The notes below the pieces were generated by a model. That model had not been told where the DNA came from and made no database searches. It saw only the letters and a list, made by a program, of their open reading frames with translations. From Streptomyces sp. NBC_00390 (GTDB lineage Bacteria > Actinomycetota > Actinomycetes > Streptomycetales > Streptomycetaceae): a DNA stretch of 64,000 nt. Where the stretch lies: positions 5,456,001-5,520,000 of the forward strand of contig NZ_CP107945.1 of NCBI RefSeq assembly GCF_036057275.1, in the 5' to 3' direction. A program made the position numbers and the translations under genes. This document shows positions 53,813 through 62,780 of the stretch, one piece after another; within the stretch, counting starts at the first letter, position 1, and every line of letters begins with the position of its first letter.

Positions 53813-55060
53813 CTACGGTGTGGTGTCGGCGCAGACCGCGTAGGGAGTGAAGGTGATGTCCTCGCCGGTCTGGTTGGTCAGGGACACTTCCCAGGAGTCG
53901 TCGACCGGTCGGCTGGCGAGGTCGTTCGGCGGCGGGCCGGTGAGCTGGGCACCCCCGCCGGTGAGGAGACTCCCCGGAGGGCAGGTCGCCGTCGACGACG
54001 CGGGGACGGTCCCGATCGCCACGCCGACGGGTTGGTCGCCGACGGGGACGGTGGTGGTGACGGTGTTGGTGGCTGTGTCGATCACCGAGACGGTGTCGGC
54101 GAACTGGTTGGTGACGTAGGCGAAGGCGCCGTCGGGGGTGATCGCCACACCCGTGGGGGCGTCACCGACGGGGACGGTGGCGGTGACGGTGTTGGTGGCG
54201 GTGTCGATCACCGAGACGCTGTCCGAGACGCCGCTGTTGGCGACGTAGGCGAAGGCCCCGTCGGGCGTGATCGCCACGCCTTGGGGATTGATGCCGACGG
54301 GGATGGTGGTGGTGACGGTGTTGGTGGTGGTGTCGATCACCGAGACGTTGCCCGAGATGAGGTTGGTGACGTAGGCGAAGGCCCCGTCGGGGGTGATAGC
54401 CACACCGATCGGGAGGTCGCCGACGGGGATGGTGGTGGTGACGGTGTTGGTGGTGGTGTCGATCACCGCCACGTTGTCGTCGTTGCTGCTGGTGATGTAG
54501 GCGCGGGTGCCGTCGGGCGTGAACGCCAGGCCTAGGGGACTGTCGCCGACGGGGATGGTGGTGGTGACGGTGTTGGTGGCGGTGTCGATCACCGAGACGT
54601 TGTCCGAGCCGCTGTTGGTGACGTAGGCGCGGGTGCCGTCGGGGGTGATGGCCAGGCCTTGGGGATTGGAGCCGACGGGGACGGTGTCGATGACGGTGTT
54701 GGTGGCGGTGTCGATCACCGAGACGTCGTTCGAGATGAAGTTGCCGACGTAGACGCGTTTGCTGTCGGGGGTGATGGCCAGGGCTCGGGGGAGAGTGCCG
54801 ACGGGGACGGTGTCGATGACGGTGTTGGTGGCGGTGTCGATCACCGAGACGTCGTTCGAGGAGAAGTTGGCGACGTAGGCGAAGGTGCCGCCCTGGGCGG
54901 CCGCGGCGGGTGTGGCCATGGTGAGGGGGAGGGTCAGGCCCGCCAGCACGGCCAGTCCCGCCATCCAGGCCCGGACCAGCACCCACCAAGAGCCCCTGCC
55001 CCCGCGACTTCGCCCTGTACTTCCGCGCCCTGACCCCTGCAGTACTGCGATAACCGACAT
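53813..55060 (-). CDS. secreted YVTN beta-propeller protein, copy 2
   Basis: A 415-residue paralogue with the same layout: signal peptide (AWMAGLAVLAGLTLPLTMAT), eight YVTN repeats and the two-Cys C-terminal domain. The first repeats carry the variant TNTVIDTVPVG, while later ones have TNTVTTTIPVG, so blades appear to have been exchanged between paralogues. Its N-terminal leader is nearly identical to copy 1 (QGSGRGSTGR). GGGAGG precedes the ATG. Beside it are matching upstream and downstream paralogues. Confidence 0.85.
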   Translation of the reverse strand: MSVIAVLQGSGRGSTGRSRGGRGSWWVLVRAWMAGLAVLAGLTLPLTMATPAAAAQGGTFAYVANFSSNDVSVIDTATNTVIDTVPVGTLPRALAITPDSKRVYVGNFISNDVSVIDTATNTVIDTVPVGSNPQGLAITPDGTRAYVTNSGSDNVSVIDTATNTVTTTIPVGDSPLGLAFTPDGTRAYITSSNDDNVAVIDTTTNTVTTTIPVGDLPIGVAITPDGAFAYVTNLISGNVSVIDTTTNTVTTTIPVGINPQGVAITPDGAFAYVANSGVSDSVSVIDTATNTVTATVPVGDAPTGVAITPDGAFAYVTNQFADTVSVIDTATNTVTTTVPVGDQPVGVAIGTVPASSTATCPPGSLLTGGGAQLTGPPPNDLASRPVDDSWEVSLTNQTGEDITFTPYAVCADTTP

Positions 55061-55159
55061 GAAGACCTCCCGTACCGCACTCACACGGAGGTGCGTCCGA
55101 GTGCTCGAAAACGATCCCGGCGACTGATGCCCCGTCATAAACGCGTGGGGGCGCCACCG

Positions 55160-55263
55160 CAGCGCTGATGAGCGCCGCGCCAGACGCTAAGTGCCGTGAT
55201 CAGCGACCAGCCGCTGTGGATCACGGATAGGGCTGTACGGACGACGCGAATCCCCTCTTCCGG
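55160..55263 (-). repeat. conserved upstream block, copy 2
   Basis: Same block as copy 1 with TTAGCGTCTGGC and GGGGATTCGCGTCGTCC; the hairpin arms are imperfect here. Confidence 0.55.
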
Positions 55264-55329
55264 ACCCGTTCCCCTCGGCCGCGTGGCACGGTCGGAGTGG
55301 TGAGGTCCGACCGAGGACGAATGCCGCTC

Positions 55330-56577
55330 CTACGGCGTGATGTCGGCGCAGACCGCGTAGGGCGTGAAGGTGATGTCCTCGCCGGTCTGGTTGAGCAGGG
55401 ACACTTCCCACGAGTCGTCGACCGGCCGGCTGGTCGGGTTGTTCGGCGGTGGGCCGGTGAGCTGGAATCCGCCGCCTGTGAGAGGACTGCCCGGAGGGCA
55501 CGTTGCTACCGAGGACGCAGGCACGGTCCCGATCTCTACACCGAAGGGGTCGGTGCCGACGGGCACAGTGGTGGTGACGGTGTTGCTGGCGGTGTCGATT
55601 ACCGACGCGGTGTTCGAAGTTTGGTTGGCGACGTAGGCGCGCGTGCCGTCGGGGGTGATCGCCACACCTGTGGGGATGAGGCCGACAGGGATGGTGGTGG
55701 TGACGGTGTTGGTGGCGGTGTCGATCACCGACACACTGTTGGAGGACGAGTTGGACACGTAGGCGAAGGCGCCGTCGGGGGTGATAGCGACGGCCTGGGG
55801 TTGGCTGCCGACGGGCACGGTGGTGGTGACGGTGTTGGTGGTGGTGTCGATCACCGACACGTTGTTCGAGAGGGAGTTGGCCACGTAGGCGCGCGTGCCG
55901 TCGGGGGTGATCGCCGAACGCTGGGGGCCGGTGCCGACGGGGATGGTGGTGGTGACGGTGTTGGTGGCGGTGTCGATCACCGACACGTTGTTCGAGCCGA
56001 AGTTGGTGACGTAGGCGAAGGCCCCGTTGGGGGTGACTGCCACTTCCGCGGGGTTGGTGCCGACGGGGATGGTGGTGGTGACGGTGTTGGTGGCGGTGTC
56101 GATCACCGACACATTGTCGTCAAGGACGTTGGTGACGTAGGCGCGGGTGCCGTCGGGGGTGATCGCCACCCCGCGAGGTGAGTCGCCGACGGGGATGGGG
56201 GCCCCGATGAGGGTGTTGGTGGTGGTGTCGATCACTGACACGTTGTTCGAGTTTCGGATGGTCACGTAGGCGCGGGTGCCGTCGGGGGTGACCGCCACAT
56301 TCTGGGGGTTGTCGCCAACGGGGATGGTGGTGGTGACGGTGTTGGTGGCGGTGTCGATCACCGACACCGTGTCGTCGCTCTGGTTGGCGACGTAGGCGAA
56401 AGTTCCGCCCTGGGCTGCGGCGGCGGGTGTGGCGAGGGTGACCGGGAGAGCCAGGCCCGCCAGCATCGCGAGACCCGCCACCCAGGCCCGCACCAACGTC
56501 CACCACGCCCCCCTGCCCCAGTGGCGTCGCCTTGCCCTCCCCGGCCCTGGTGCACCCCACACTGCGATTCCCGACAT
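55330..56577 (-). CDS. secreted YVTN beta-propeller protein, copy 3
   Basis: A 415-residue paralogue: signal peptide (AWVAGLAMLAGLALPVTLAT), eight YVTN repeats with one divergent blade (NTLIGAPIPVGDSPRG) and the two-Cys domain (CPPGSPLTGGGFQLTGPPPN ... YAVCADITP). The C-terminal domain of copies 3 and 4 shares GGGFQLTG against GGGAQLTG in copies 1 and 2, giving two sub-pairs. GGGAGG sets the start. Confidence 0.85.
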   Translation of the reverse strand: MSGIAVWGAPGPGRARRRHWGRGAWWTLVRAWVAGLAMLAGLALPVTLATPAAAAQGGTFAYVANQSDDTVSVIDTATNTVTTTIPVGDNPQNVAVTPDGTRAYVTIRNSNNVSVIDTTTNTLIGAPIPVGDSPRGVAITPDGTRAYVTNVLDDNVSVIDTATNTVTTTIPVGTNPAEVAVTPNGAFAYVTNFGSNNVSVIDTATNTVTTTIPVGTGPQRSAITPDGTRAYVANSLSNNVSVIDTTTNTVTTTVPVGSQPQAVAITPDGAFAYVSNSSSNSVSVIDTATNTVTTTIPVGLIPTGVAITPDGTRAYVANQTSNTASVIDTASNTVTTTVPVGTDPFGVEIGTVPASSVATCPPGSPLTGGGFQLTGPPPNNPTSRPVDDSWEVSLLNQTGEDITFTPYAVCADITP

Positions 56578-56672
56578 GAAGACCTCCCGCGCCGCACTCG
56601 CACCGAGGTGCGTCCGAGTGCTCGAAAACGATCCCGGCGACTGATGCTCCGTCATGAAAGCGAGGTTTGCCG

Positions 56673-56781
56673 CCGCGGCGCTGATCAACGCCGCGCCCGA
56701 CGCTAAGTGTGGTGATCACCCAGCCACCGCTGGAGAAAGCGGATGGGGCCGTACGGACGAATCGAATCCCCTCTTCCGGAC
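56673..56781 (-). repeat. conserved upstream block, copy 3
   Basis: Shares GCGTTGATCAGCGCCGC, TTAGCGTCGGGC and GGGGATTCGATTCGTCC with the other blocks. Confidence 0.55.
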
Positions 56782-58026
56782 CTACGGCGTGATGTCGGCG
56801 CAGACGGCGTAGGGCGTGAAGGTGATGTCCTCGCCGGTCTGGTTGAGCAGGGACACTTCCCACGAGTCGTCGACCGGCCGGCTGGTCAGGTTGTTCGGCG
56901 GTGGGCCGGTGAGCTGGAATCCGCCGCCTGTGAGGAGGCTCCCTGGGGGGCATGCGGCTACGGATGTCGCCGGCACGCTCCCGGTCGCCACACGTTGGGG
57001 GGTGGTGCCGACGGGGATGGTGTCGATGACGGTGTTGGTGGTGGTGTCGATCACCGAGACGTTGTTGGAGTTCTGGTTGGCGGCGTAGGCGAGGGTGCCG
57101 TCGGGGGTCACCGCCACGCCAAGGGGTGCGCTGCCGACGGGGATGGTGTCGGTGACGGTGTTGGTGGTGGTGTCGATCACCGAGACGTTGTTGGAGCTCT
57201 GGTTGGTGACGTAGGCGAAGGTGCCGTTGGGGGTGATCGCCACGTCCTGGGGGGACGAGCCGACGGGGATGGTGTCGGTGACGGTGTTGGTGGTGGTGTC
57301 GATCACCGAGACGTCATTCGAGCCGCTGTTGGTGACGTAGGCGAAGGCCCCGTCGGGGGTGACTGCCACACCTTGGGGCGCGTCACCGACGGGGATGGTG
57401 TCGGTGACGGTGTTGGTGGTGGTGTCGATCACCGACACGCTGTCCGACCCGGCGTTGGTGACGTAGGCGAAGGCCCCGTCGGGGGTGATCGCCACCCCGC
57501 GGGGTGCGCTGCCGACGGGGATGGTGTCGGTGACGGTGTTGGTGGCGGTGTCGATCACCGACACGCTGTCCGATCCGACGTTGGTGACGTAGGCGAGGGT
57601 GCCGTTGGGGGTGATCGCCACCGCGAGGGGTGCGCTGCCGACGGGGATGGTGTCGGTGACGGTGTTGGTGGCGGTGTCGATCACCGACGCACTGGCTGCG
57701 TTGAAGTTGGTGATGTAGACGCGTTTGCCGTCGGGCGTGACGGCCGCATCGATGGGGCCGTCACCGACGGGGATGGTGGTGGTGACGGTGTTGGTGGCGG
57801 TGTCGATCACCGACACGTCGTCCGAGTCGAAGTTGGCGACGTAGGCGAAGGTTCCGCCCTGGGCGGCCGCGGCGGGTGTGGCGAGGGCGACCGGGAGGGC
57901 CAGACCGGCCAGGACTGCCAGTCCCACCACCCAGGCCCGCACCACCGCCCACCACGAAGCCCCGCCACCGCGCCCTCGCCCCGAACTTTCCCGCCGTGGT
58001 GTTCCCCCGACTGCGATACCCGACAT
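56782..58026 (-). CDS. secreted YVTN beta-propeller protein, copy 4
   Basis: A 414-residue paralogue, first in transcription order. Signal peptide (AWVVGLAVLAGLALPVALAT), eight YVTN repeats most of which read TNTVTDTIPVG instead of TNTVTTTIPVG, then the two-Cys domain. The homogeneous repeats inside one gene suggest recent within-gene homogenisation. GAGGTCTTC precedes the ATG. Confidence 0.85.
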   Translation of the reverse strand: MSGIAVGGTPRRESSGRGRGGGASWWAVVRAWVVGLAVLAGLALPVALATPAAAAQGGTFAYVANFDSDDVSVIDTATNTVTTTIPVGDGPIDAAVTPDGKRVYITNFNAASASVIDTATNTVTDTIPVGSAPLAVAITPNGTLAYVTNVGSDSVSVIDTATNTVTDTIPVGSAPRGVAITPDGAFAYVTNAGSDSVSVIDTTTNTVTDTIPVGDAPQGVAVTPDGAFAYVTNSGSNDVSVIDTTTNTVTDTIPVGSSPQDVAITPNGTFAYVTNQSSNNVSVIDTTTNTVTDTIPVGSAPLGVAVTPDGTLAYAANQNSNNVSVIDTTTNTVIDTIPVGTTPQRVATGSVPATSVAACPPGSLLTGGGFQLTGPPPNNLTSRPVDDSWEVSLLNQTGEDITFTPYAVCADITP

Positions 58027-58122
58027 GAAGACCTCCTGCAGCGCACCACACCGGGCGCGTCCGCGTGCTCCGAGTGAAGTCGGCGATATGATGCCCCGCC
58101 ATGCATGCGCGAGGTGGCCGCC

Positions 58123-58227
58123 GTGGCGCTGATCAACGCCGCGCCCGACGCTAAGCGCCGTGATCAGCCCGCGACGGCCGGAGATCCCGGATGGGGCCGT
58201 ACGGACGACTCGAATCCCCCCTTACGG
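58123..58227 (-). repeat. conserved upstream block, copy 4
   Basis: The outermost copy, lacking a YVTN gene on its far side, with GGCGTTGATCAGCGCC, TTAGCGTCGGGC and GGGGATTCGAGTCGTCC. It marks the right border of the duplicated array. Confidence 0.55.
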
Positions 58228-58350
58228 ACCCGTCCTCCTCCCGGCCGTTACCCGAACCCTTCGGGCAGCAGCGCCGCGCGGCCGCTCCCGCGTTGTCATG
58301 GGCGCGATGCCAGGGGCGAATCCAGTGGCCCCAGCACGGAGTCTGTGCGC

Positions 58351-58959
58351 ATGCTGTTCCGCATGCTTGATGAACCCACGTACCGGATCCGCGCCCTTCA
58401 CACCGAGGACACCGTCACCGTCTACCAGGCCTACCGCCCCGAGATCGGCGAGCCGGCCGCGCGCACCGGGCGGTTTCCCGGGGCCTGGAAGCGGGACCGC
58501 ATGACATGGATCAAGCCGTCGTTCCTGTGGATGATGTACCGCTGCGGGTGGGGTGCCAAGGAGGGGCAGGAGACCGTGCTGGCCGTCGAGATCAGACGCG
58601 ACGGTTTCGAATGGGCCCTGCGGAACGCCTGCTTGTCGCACTACCAGCGGGGCCTGCATCCCGATCAGGCCACGTGGAAGCGGCAGCTCCGGCAGGCGCC
58701 CGCACGTGTGCAGTGGGATCCCGAGCGGGATCTGTATCTCGCGGCCCTGCCGTACCGCTCCTTGCAGCTCGGGCTGGCGGGCGAGGCGGCGGCGCGGTAC
58801 GCCGACGAGTGGACCGTGGCCATCAGCGACGTGACCCCCCTCGCACGCGAGATCCACGGGCTCGTGCGCCGCGGAGAACTGGAGGCGGCCGCACGGCTGT
58901 TGCCCGAGGAGCGGGCGTATCCCGCGGGGGAGGAGCTCCTCGGCCATCTCATGGCGTAG
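58351..58959 (+). CDS. DUF4291 domain protein
   Basis: A 202-residue protein of the DUF4291 family, whose landmarks are clear: YRIRALHTEDTVTVYQAYRP, RMTWIKPSFLWMMYRCGW (residues about 50-67) and VQWDPERDLYL. The function is not established; the aromatic and basic motif set suggests an enzyme or nucleic-acid contact. Start at ATG 58351 with GGAG nine bases upstream; GTG 58345 is an alternative. It stands alone. Confidence 0.85.
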   Translation: MLFRMLDEPTYRIRALHTEDTVTVYQAYRPEIGEPAARTGRFPGAWKRDRMTWIKPSFLWMMYRCGWGAKEGQETVLAVEIRRDGFEWALRNACLSHYQRGLHPDQATWKRQLRQAPARVQWDPERDLYLAALPYRSLQLGLAGEAAARYADEWTVAISDVTPLAREIHGLVRRGELEAAARLLPEERAYPAGEELLGHLMA

Positions 58960-59249
58960 GTGTGTCCGAAGGGCGTATCGGCCCAGGCACGGCCCCCTAG
59001 CCCGTCCCCGACCGCAGCGTTGTTTGCGCGGCTTAATCGGTGATCGGCCCCCGATGGGGGCGGGTGAGACGGTCGGCGGCGCTCAACTCTCCTCCCATCA
59101 GCGATTCCTCACTTTCCGTCAGGTCCACCGGCGAATCCAGGGCGCTGTGCGTCCATCCGGGAGCCCCCGGTACGACACGTTCCGTTGCCCTTCGGGAATT
59201 AGCTTCTCGGCAATCGGCGAACTCGTCGCCGTCGGACGGAGGGATCCAC

Positions 59250-59699
59250 GTGACGTTAACGGGGGAAGAGGGGCTCGGCGCTGCCCGGCGGCCGTCCGCG
59301 TTCCTGAGCATGTCGCTCGACCACGTCGACGGTCCGATGTCGGGCCCAGGACCAACGGGCCCCGGGCCGCAGCCGAGACTCAAGGTGACGGCGTCCGTCC
59401 TCAACGAACGGGCGGGCAAGGCCGAAGGGGTGCGCACCCAGTTCCTCAAGGCGGACGACGAGGTGATGCTGGAGACCGGGCAGGTGACCGGCTCCCTCAA
59501 GGGCTTTGCGACGGACGCCGCCGTCTCCACGTTCCTGGAGCGCTGGCGGGACCAGATGTCGTATGTGAAGGAGCAGTTCACGAGCACGGCCCAGGCGCTG
59601 CGCGCTGCCGCGACGACCTTCACCGCGGAGGACAAGAAGCGGGCGCAGGCTGCCGGGAGCGTGAACACCGGTTCCCAGGGCAAGGGACAGAACCCATGA
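59250..59699 (+). CDS. WXG100-like helical protein
   Basis: A 149-residue protein with a polar N-terminus and two long predicted helices (about residues 55-125) of ESX/WXG100 type, with FLERWRDQMSYVKEQFTST in the second helix. The usual WXG turn is not seen, so it may be a partner of the next gene product. GGAGGG six bases before GTG 59250 gives a strong start. Its stop overlaps the next gene (ATGA), which suggests a secreted heterodimer pair. Confidence 0.65.
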   Translation: MTLTGEEGLGAARRPSAFLSMSLDHVDGPMSGPGPTGPGPQPRLKVTASVLNERAGKAEGVRTQFLKADDEVMLETGQVTGSLKGFATDAAVSTFLERWRDQMSYVKEQFTSTAQALRAAATTFTAEDKKRAQAAGSVNTGSQGKGQNP

Positions 59700-61990
59700 G
59701 CGGGCAGCTGACCTACACCGACGTCAGGAACGCCAACCTCACCCCGCTCAGCGAAGCCGTCACGAAGTGGAGCGTGGCCCCGGGGAAGTTCCAGCAGATC
59801 GGCGTGAACTTCGGCACGCAGGTCACCAAGGGGCTGGCGGCCTCCGACTGGGAGGGCGAAGCGGCCGACGCCGCGGAGGGGAAGTTCCGCAAGGTCCAGG
59901 AGCAGATCCAGGCGGCCGTCGACGAGTCCCGCCGAGTGCACAACGTCCTGCGGCAGGGCCTGGAGGACTTCAGAGCCGCGAAGAAGGCACTCGAGGACAT
60001 CGAGACGGAACTCGAGGGCCACCCGCACCTCAGGCTCAACAAGCACGACGGCTCCGTCTACGTCGACCTGACGACCGCGGAGAACGACAACACCGCCGCA
60101 CTCACCAAGACCTACCAGGACACCTTCGCGTACTACCGTGAGCGCACCAGCAGTGCCATCGCCAAGGCCGAGGAGGCGGACAGCGCCCTGGCCCACGCCC
60201 TGACCGCGGACGTCAACGGCACGGATCGCGGATTCAACGACAAGGCGTACGACTCCCTGGCCCAGGCGCGGGCCGAATCGGCCAAGGATCTCAAAGCGGC
60301 TCTTGATCTCGCCGGGCTCGAGAACGGCACGATGAGCTCCGACCAGCTGAGCCGGCTGTCCCTGGTGATGGCCCGGCACAGCCATGACCCGGCGTTCGCC
60401 GAGGAGTTCGCCACCCGGCTGGGACCGGAGAAGACCCTCAAGCTCTGGTACAACGCGACGCACCCGCGCAATGCCCTCCACCCGGACACGGACATCGACG
60501 AGAAGTCGTGGTGGAAGTCGGCCAAGAGCCTTCAGGAGAGCCTCGGGACCACCCTGGCCACCGCATCGCATTCCGACAGTCCCGAGATGCGGGCCTGGAA
60601 GGACGAGATCATCCGCACCGGTTCGGAGCGGCTGAACACCGGGGGAACCACCCACCCCTACGGTTTCCAGGTCATGAGCAATCTCATGCGCTCGGGGACC
60701 TATGACACGCGCTTCCTCAACAGTTACGGCGACAAGCTCGTCGCCTGGGACGAGAAGAACAACACCAAGGACGGCTACGCCTACTGGTCGAACACCGCCG
60801 ACGTCGACTCGCTCAATCTGATCGGACGGCGGGACGACACCGGCCACGACCCGATGACCGGCTTCCTCGAAGGACTGGGCCACAACCCGAAGGCCGCCAC
60901 CGAGTTCTTCGAGCCGCCTGCCGGCGCGGGTTCGACGTCCGAGGTCAACTCCCATCTGAAGTACCTCGCCGAGGAACGCAACTGGATCTTCGACGGCAAC
61001 ACCGCGGGCGCTCCGCGCGACCTGCCCGGCCATGAGGCGCTCGGGCACGCCCTGACGGCCGCGACGACCGGCTACGCCTGGGATGCCGAAGAACTCAGCG
61101 GCAAGGACCCCGAGATCTTCAGCCATGGAGGCGACCGCAGGACCGCGGCCACCGCGGACGTCATGGAACAGGTCGTCGCCGTGTACGGGGGCGAGGGCGG
61201 CCCGAAACTGCTCCATGACCAGCCTGGGATGGCCGGTGCGCTGGGTGCCATGGGCGGTGCCTATGTGGACGACCTCAACTTCGCGGTGTCCGGCACGGGC
61301 GCGGACCTGGAGAACGACGGGGCGTTCCCGGCCGCGTACAAGGGGCGCGCCGATTTCGGCCGCACCGGTGCCATCGACTTCCTCAGCGTGCTGGGGCAGA
61401 ACGAGGTCTCGCACGGCATCATGAATCAGGCCGAGCACCTCTATACCATCGACCGGCTCGCGCAGCACCCGCCTGCCGACGGGGCGGACAACTACGCCAT
61501 GGGACGCAGGGCGCTGCTGACCGAGGCCGAGGTGCGGGGCATTCTCGACCACTCCCGTGCGGCGCAGATCGAGGCGACGTACGCCCACGACACCGCGAAG
61601 GCGCAGCAGGCCTTCCAGGAGTCCTCCAACTGGACGCGCGTGGGCTACAGCGGTGCGGCCCCGGCCCTGAGCGCGGGAATCGTCAGCGTCGTCGGCAAGG
61701 CTGGGCCCTGGGGAATGATCGTCCCCATCGCCATGGGCGCGGGCACCGAATTCGCGAAGGTGTTCCACAACGACGCCGTGTTCGGCGGCCCGGATCTGCC
61801 TCAGCCGGTGGATTCACGGCAGTTCTTCATACGCGGTGAGGAAGGTCTGGGCGCGACGGCCGCAAAGTACCTCGAGGGGCACAGCAGTGAAGCAGACGCG
61901 ACCGGAAACCTCTCCGACGACCTCAAGAACAACTACGGCACCGGGGCGCAGGAGGGTGCTCAGCGAGGCCGTAAGCCCTACACAGGCTGA
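59696..61990 (+). CDS. large WXG-type N-terminal, DUF6571-like protein
   Basis: A 764-residue protein. The first 100 residues form a helical hairpin with the turn DWEGEAADAA (Trp52-Glu-Gly54), a WXG100 signature, followed by a coiled region and a 500-residue helical domain of the DUF6571 type found in Streptomyces type VII-linked loci. A hydrophobic patch lies near the C-terminus (AGIVSVVGKAGPWGMIVPIA). It is likely a type VII-style secretion substrate or surface protein, but no Ecc gene is in this window. Coupled to the preceding gene by ATGA. Confidence 0.7.
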   Translation: MSGQLTYTDVRNANLTPLSEAVTKWSVAPGKFQQIGVNFGTQVTKGLAASDWEGEAADAAEGKFRKVQEQIQAAVDESRRVHNVLRQGLEDFRAAKKALEDIETELEGHPHLRLNKHDGSVYVDLTTAENDNTAALTKTYQDTFAYYRERTSSAIAKAEEADSALAHALTADVNGTDRGFNDKAYDSLAQARAESAKDLKAALDLAGLENGTMSSDQLSRLSLVMARHSHDPAFAEEFATRLGPEKTLKLWYNATHPRNALHPDTDIDEKSWWKSAKSLQESLGTTLATASHSDSPEMRAWKDEIIRTGSERLNTGGTTHPYGFQVMSNLMRSGTYDTRFLNSYGDKLVAWDEKNNTKDGYAYWSNTADVDSLNLIGRRDDTGHDPMTGFLEGLGHNPKAATEFFEPPAGAGSTSEVNSHLKYLAEERNWIFDGNTAGAPRDLPGHEALGHALTAATTGYAWDAEELSGKDPEIFSHGGDRRTAATADVMEQVVAVYGGEGGPKLLHDQPGMAGALGAMGGAYVDDLNFAVSGTGADLENDGAFPAAYKGRADFGRTGAIDFLSVLGQNEVSHGIMNQAEHLYTIDRLAQHPPADGADNYAMGRRALLTEAEVRGILDHSRAAQIEATYAHDTAKAQQAFQESSNWTRVGYSGAAPALSAGIVSVVGKAGPWGMIVPIAMGAGTEFAKVFHNDAVFGGPDLPQPVDSRQFFIRGEEGLGATAAKYLEGHSSEADATGNLSDDLKNNYGTGAQEGAQRGRKPYTG

Positions 61991-62003
61991 GGACGGAGTC
62001 ACC

Positions 62004-62723
62004 ATGCGACGGGCGCGCGTGCTCACCCGGCGCCGGCCCTCGCTCGCCCTCGCGCTGTGCGTGGCGATGGCCGTCGCGTCGTGCACGGCCGGGAAGGAGG
62101 AGCGGGACGACGGGGTACCGGCTGCGAAGGTGTGCGACGCGTCGTTCTCCGCCGACGCCCGGGACGCTCTGGGCAGGATCAGCACGGCCGACCGGTACCA
62201 GGAGTCGGTCCTCCCCTTGGACAAGGCGGTCACCCGACTGCGCGGCCACGCCGACACCAGCACGTCCCGCAGCACGATCTGCACCGTGCACACCGCGGAG
62301 CAGAGTGCACAGGACCCGCTCTTCCGGATCGAGTTCGTGCATGTCGACACGGGAGTCGTATGGCCGCCGGCGCTGGATCCGGACGATTCGTACTACCCCT
62401 TGGGGCTCTACGCCGACAGCAGCGACGAGCAGGCGTTCATCGCCTTCCGGTGCTCCAGGGGCCTTCGGAAGAACGGTCCTCCGGTGGTGGCGGGCGTACT
62501 CGAGCCCGACAGCAGGGACCCGTCGGTGAAACTGTCGGACGCCGAGCGGAGACATGCCCACATGGTCATGCTCCACTCCGCGGCGCGGGCGATGGCCGGG
62601 AAGCTGGGCTGCCTGGCGGAGGCGGGACTCCCGGCGAAGGCACCTGAGCCCTCGCCTCACCGCGCGTACCGGAAGCCGCCCTCGCTGGAGACGCTCGAGA
62701 GGGAGTTCGCCGGGGACGGGTGA
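62004..62723 (+). CDS. putative lipoprotein
   Basis: A 239-residue protein with a basic N-terminus, a hydrophobic core (PSLALALCVAMAVASC) and lipobox VASC, so Cys27 would be lipidated. The mature part has three further Cys (KVCDAS, STICTV, FRCSRG, with CLAEA at the end) and no recognised domain. It follows the DUF6571-like gene by 13 bp, with GGAG before the ATG. Probably the membrane-anchored member of the same operon. Confidence 0.75.
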   Translation: MRRARVLTRRRPSLALALCVAMAVASCTAGKEERDDGVPAAKVCDASFSADARDALGRISTADRYQESVLPLDKAVTRLRGHADTSTSRSTICTVHTAEQSAQDPLFRIEFVHVDTGVVWPPALDPDDSYYPLGLYADSSDEQAFIAFRCSRGLRKNGPPVVAGVLEPDSRDPSVKLSDAERRHAHMVMLHSAARAMAGKLGCLAEAGLPAKAPEPSPHRAYRKPPSLETLEREFAGDG

Positions 62724-62738
62724 CGGGGGAAGCCGAAA

Positions 62739-62775
62739 CGTTCCGGCCAGGCCCGAACAGGGCCTGGCCGGAACG
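62739..62775. terminator. bidirectional hairpin terminator
   Basis: Perfect 16-bp stem CGTTCCGGCCAGGCCC / GGGCCTGGCCGGAACG with loop GAACA, between convergent lipoprotein and protease genes. Confidence 0.85.
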
Positions 62776-62780
62776 GAGGG

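Noticed and set aside
51293..58026. Regular direct repeats resembling a CRISPR array or satellite
   Set aside because: Periods are multiples of three and encode Gly-X-Y triplets or 42-residue YVTN blades; there are no unique spacers between identical repeats.
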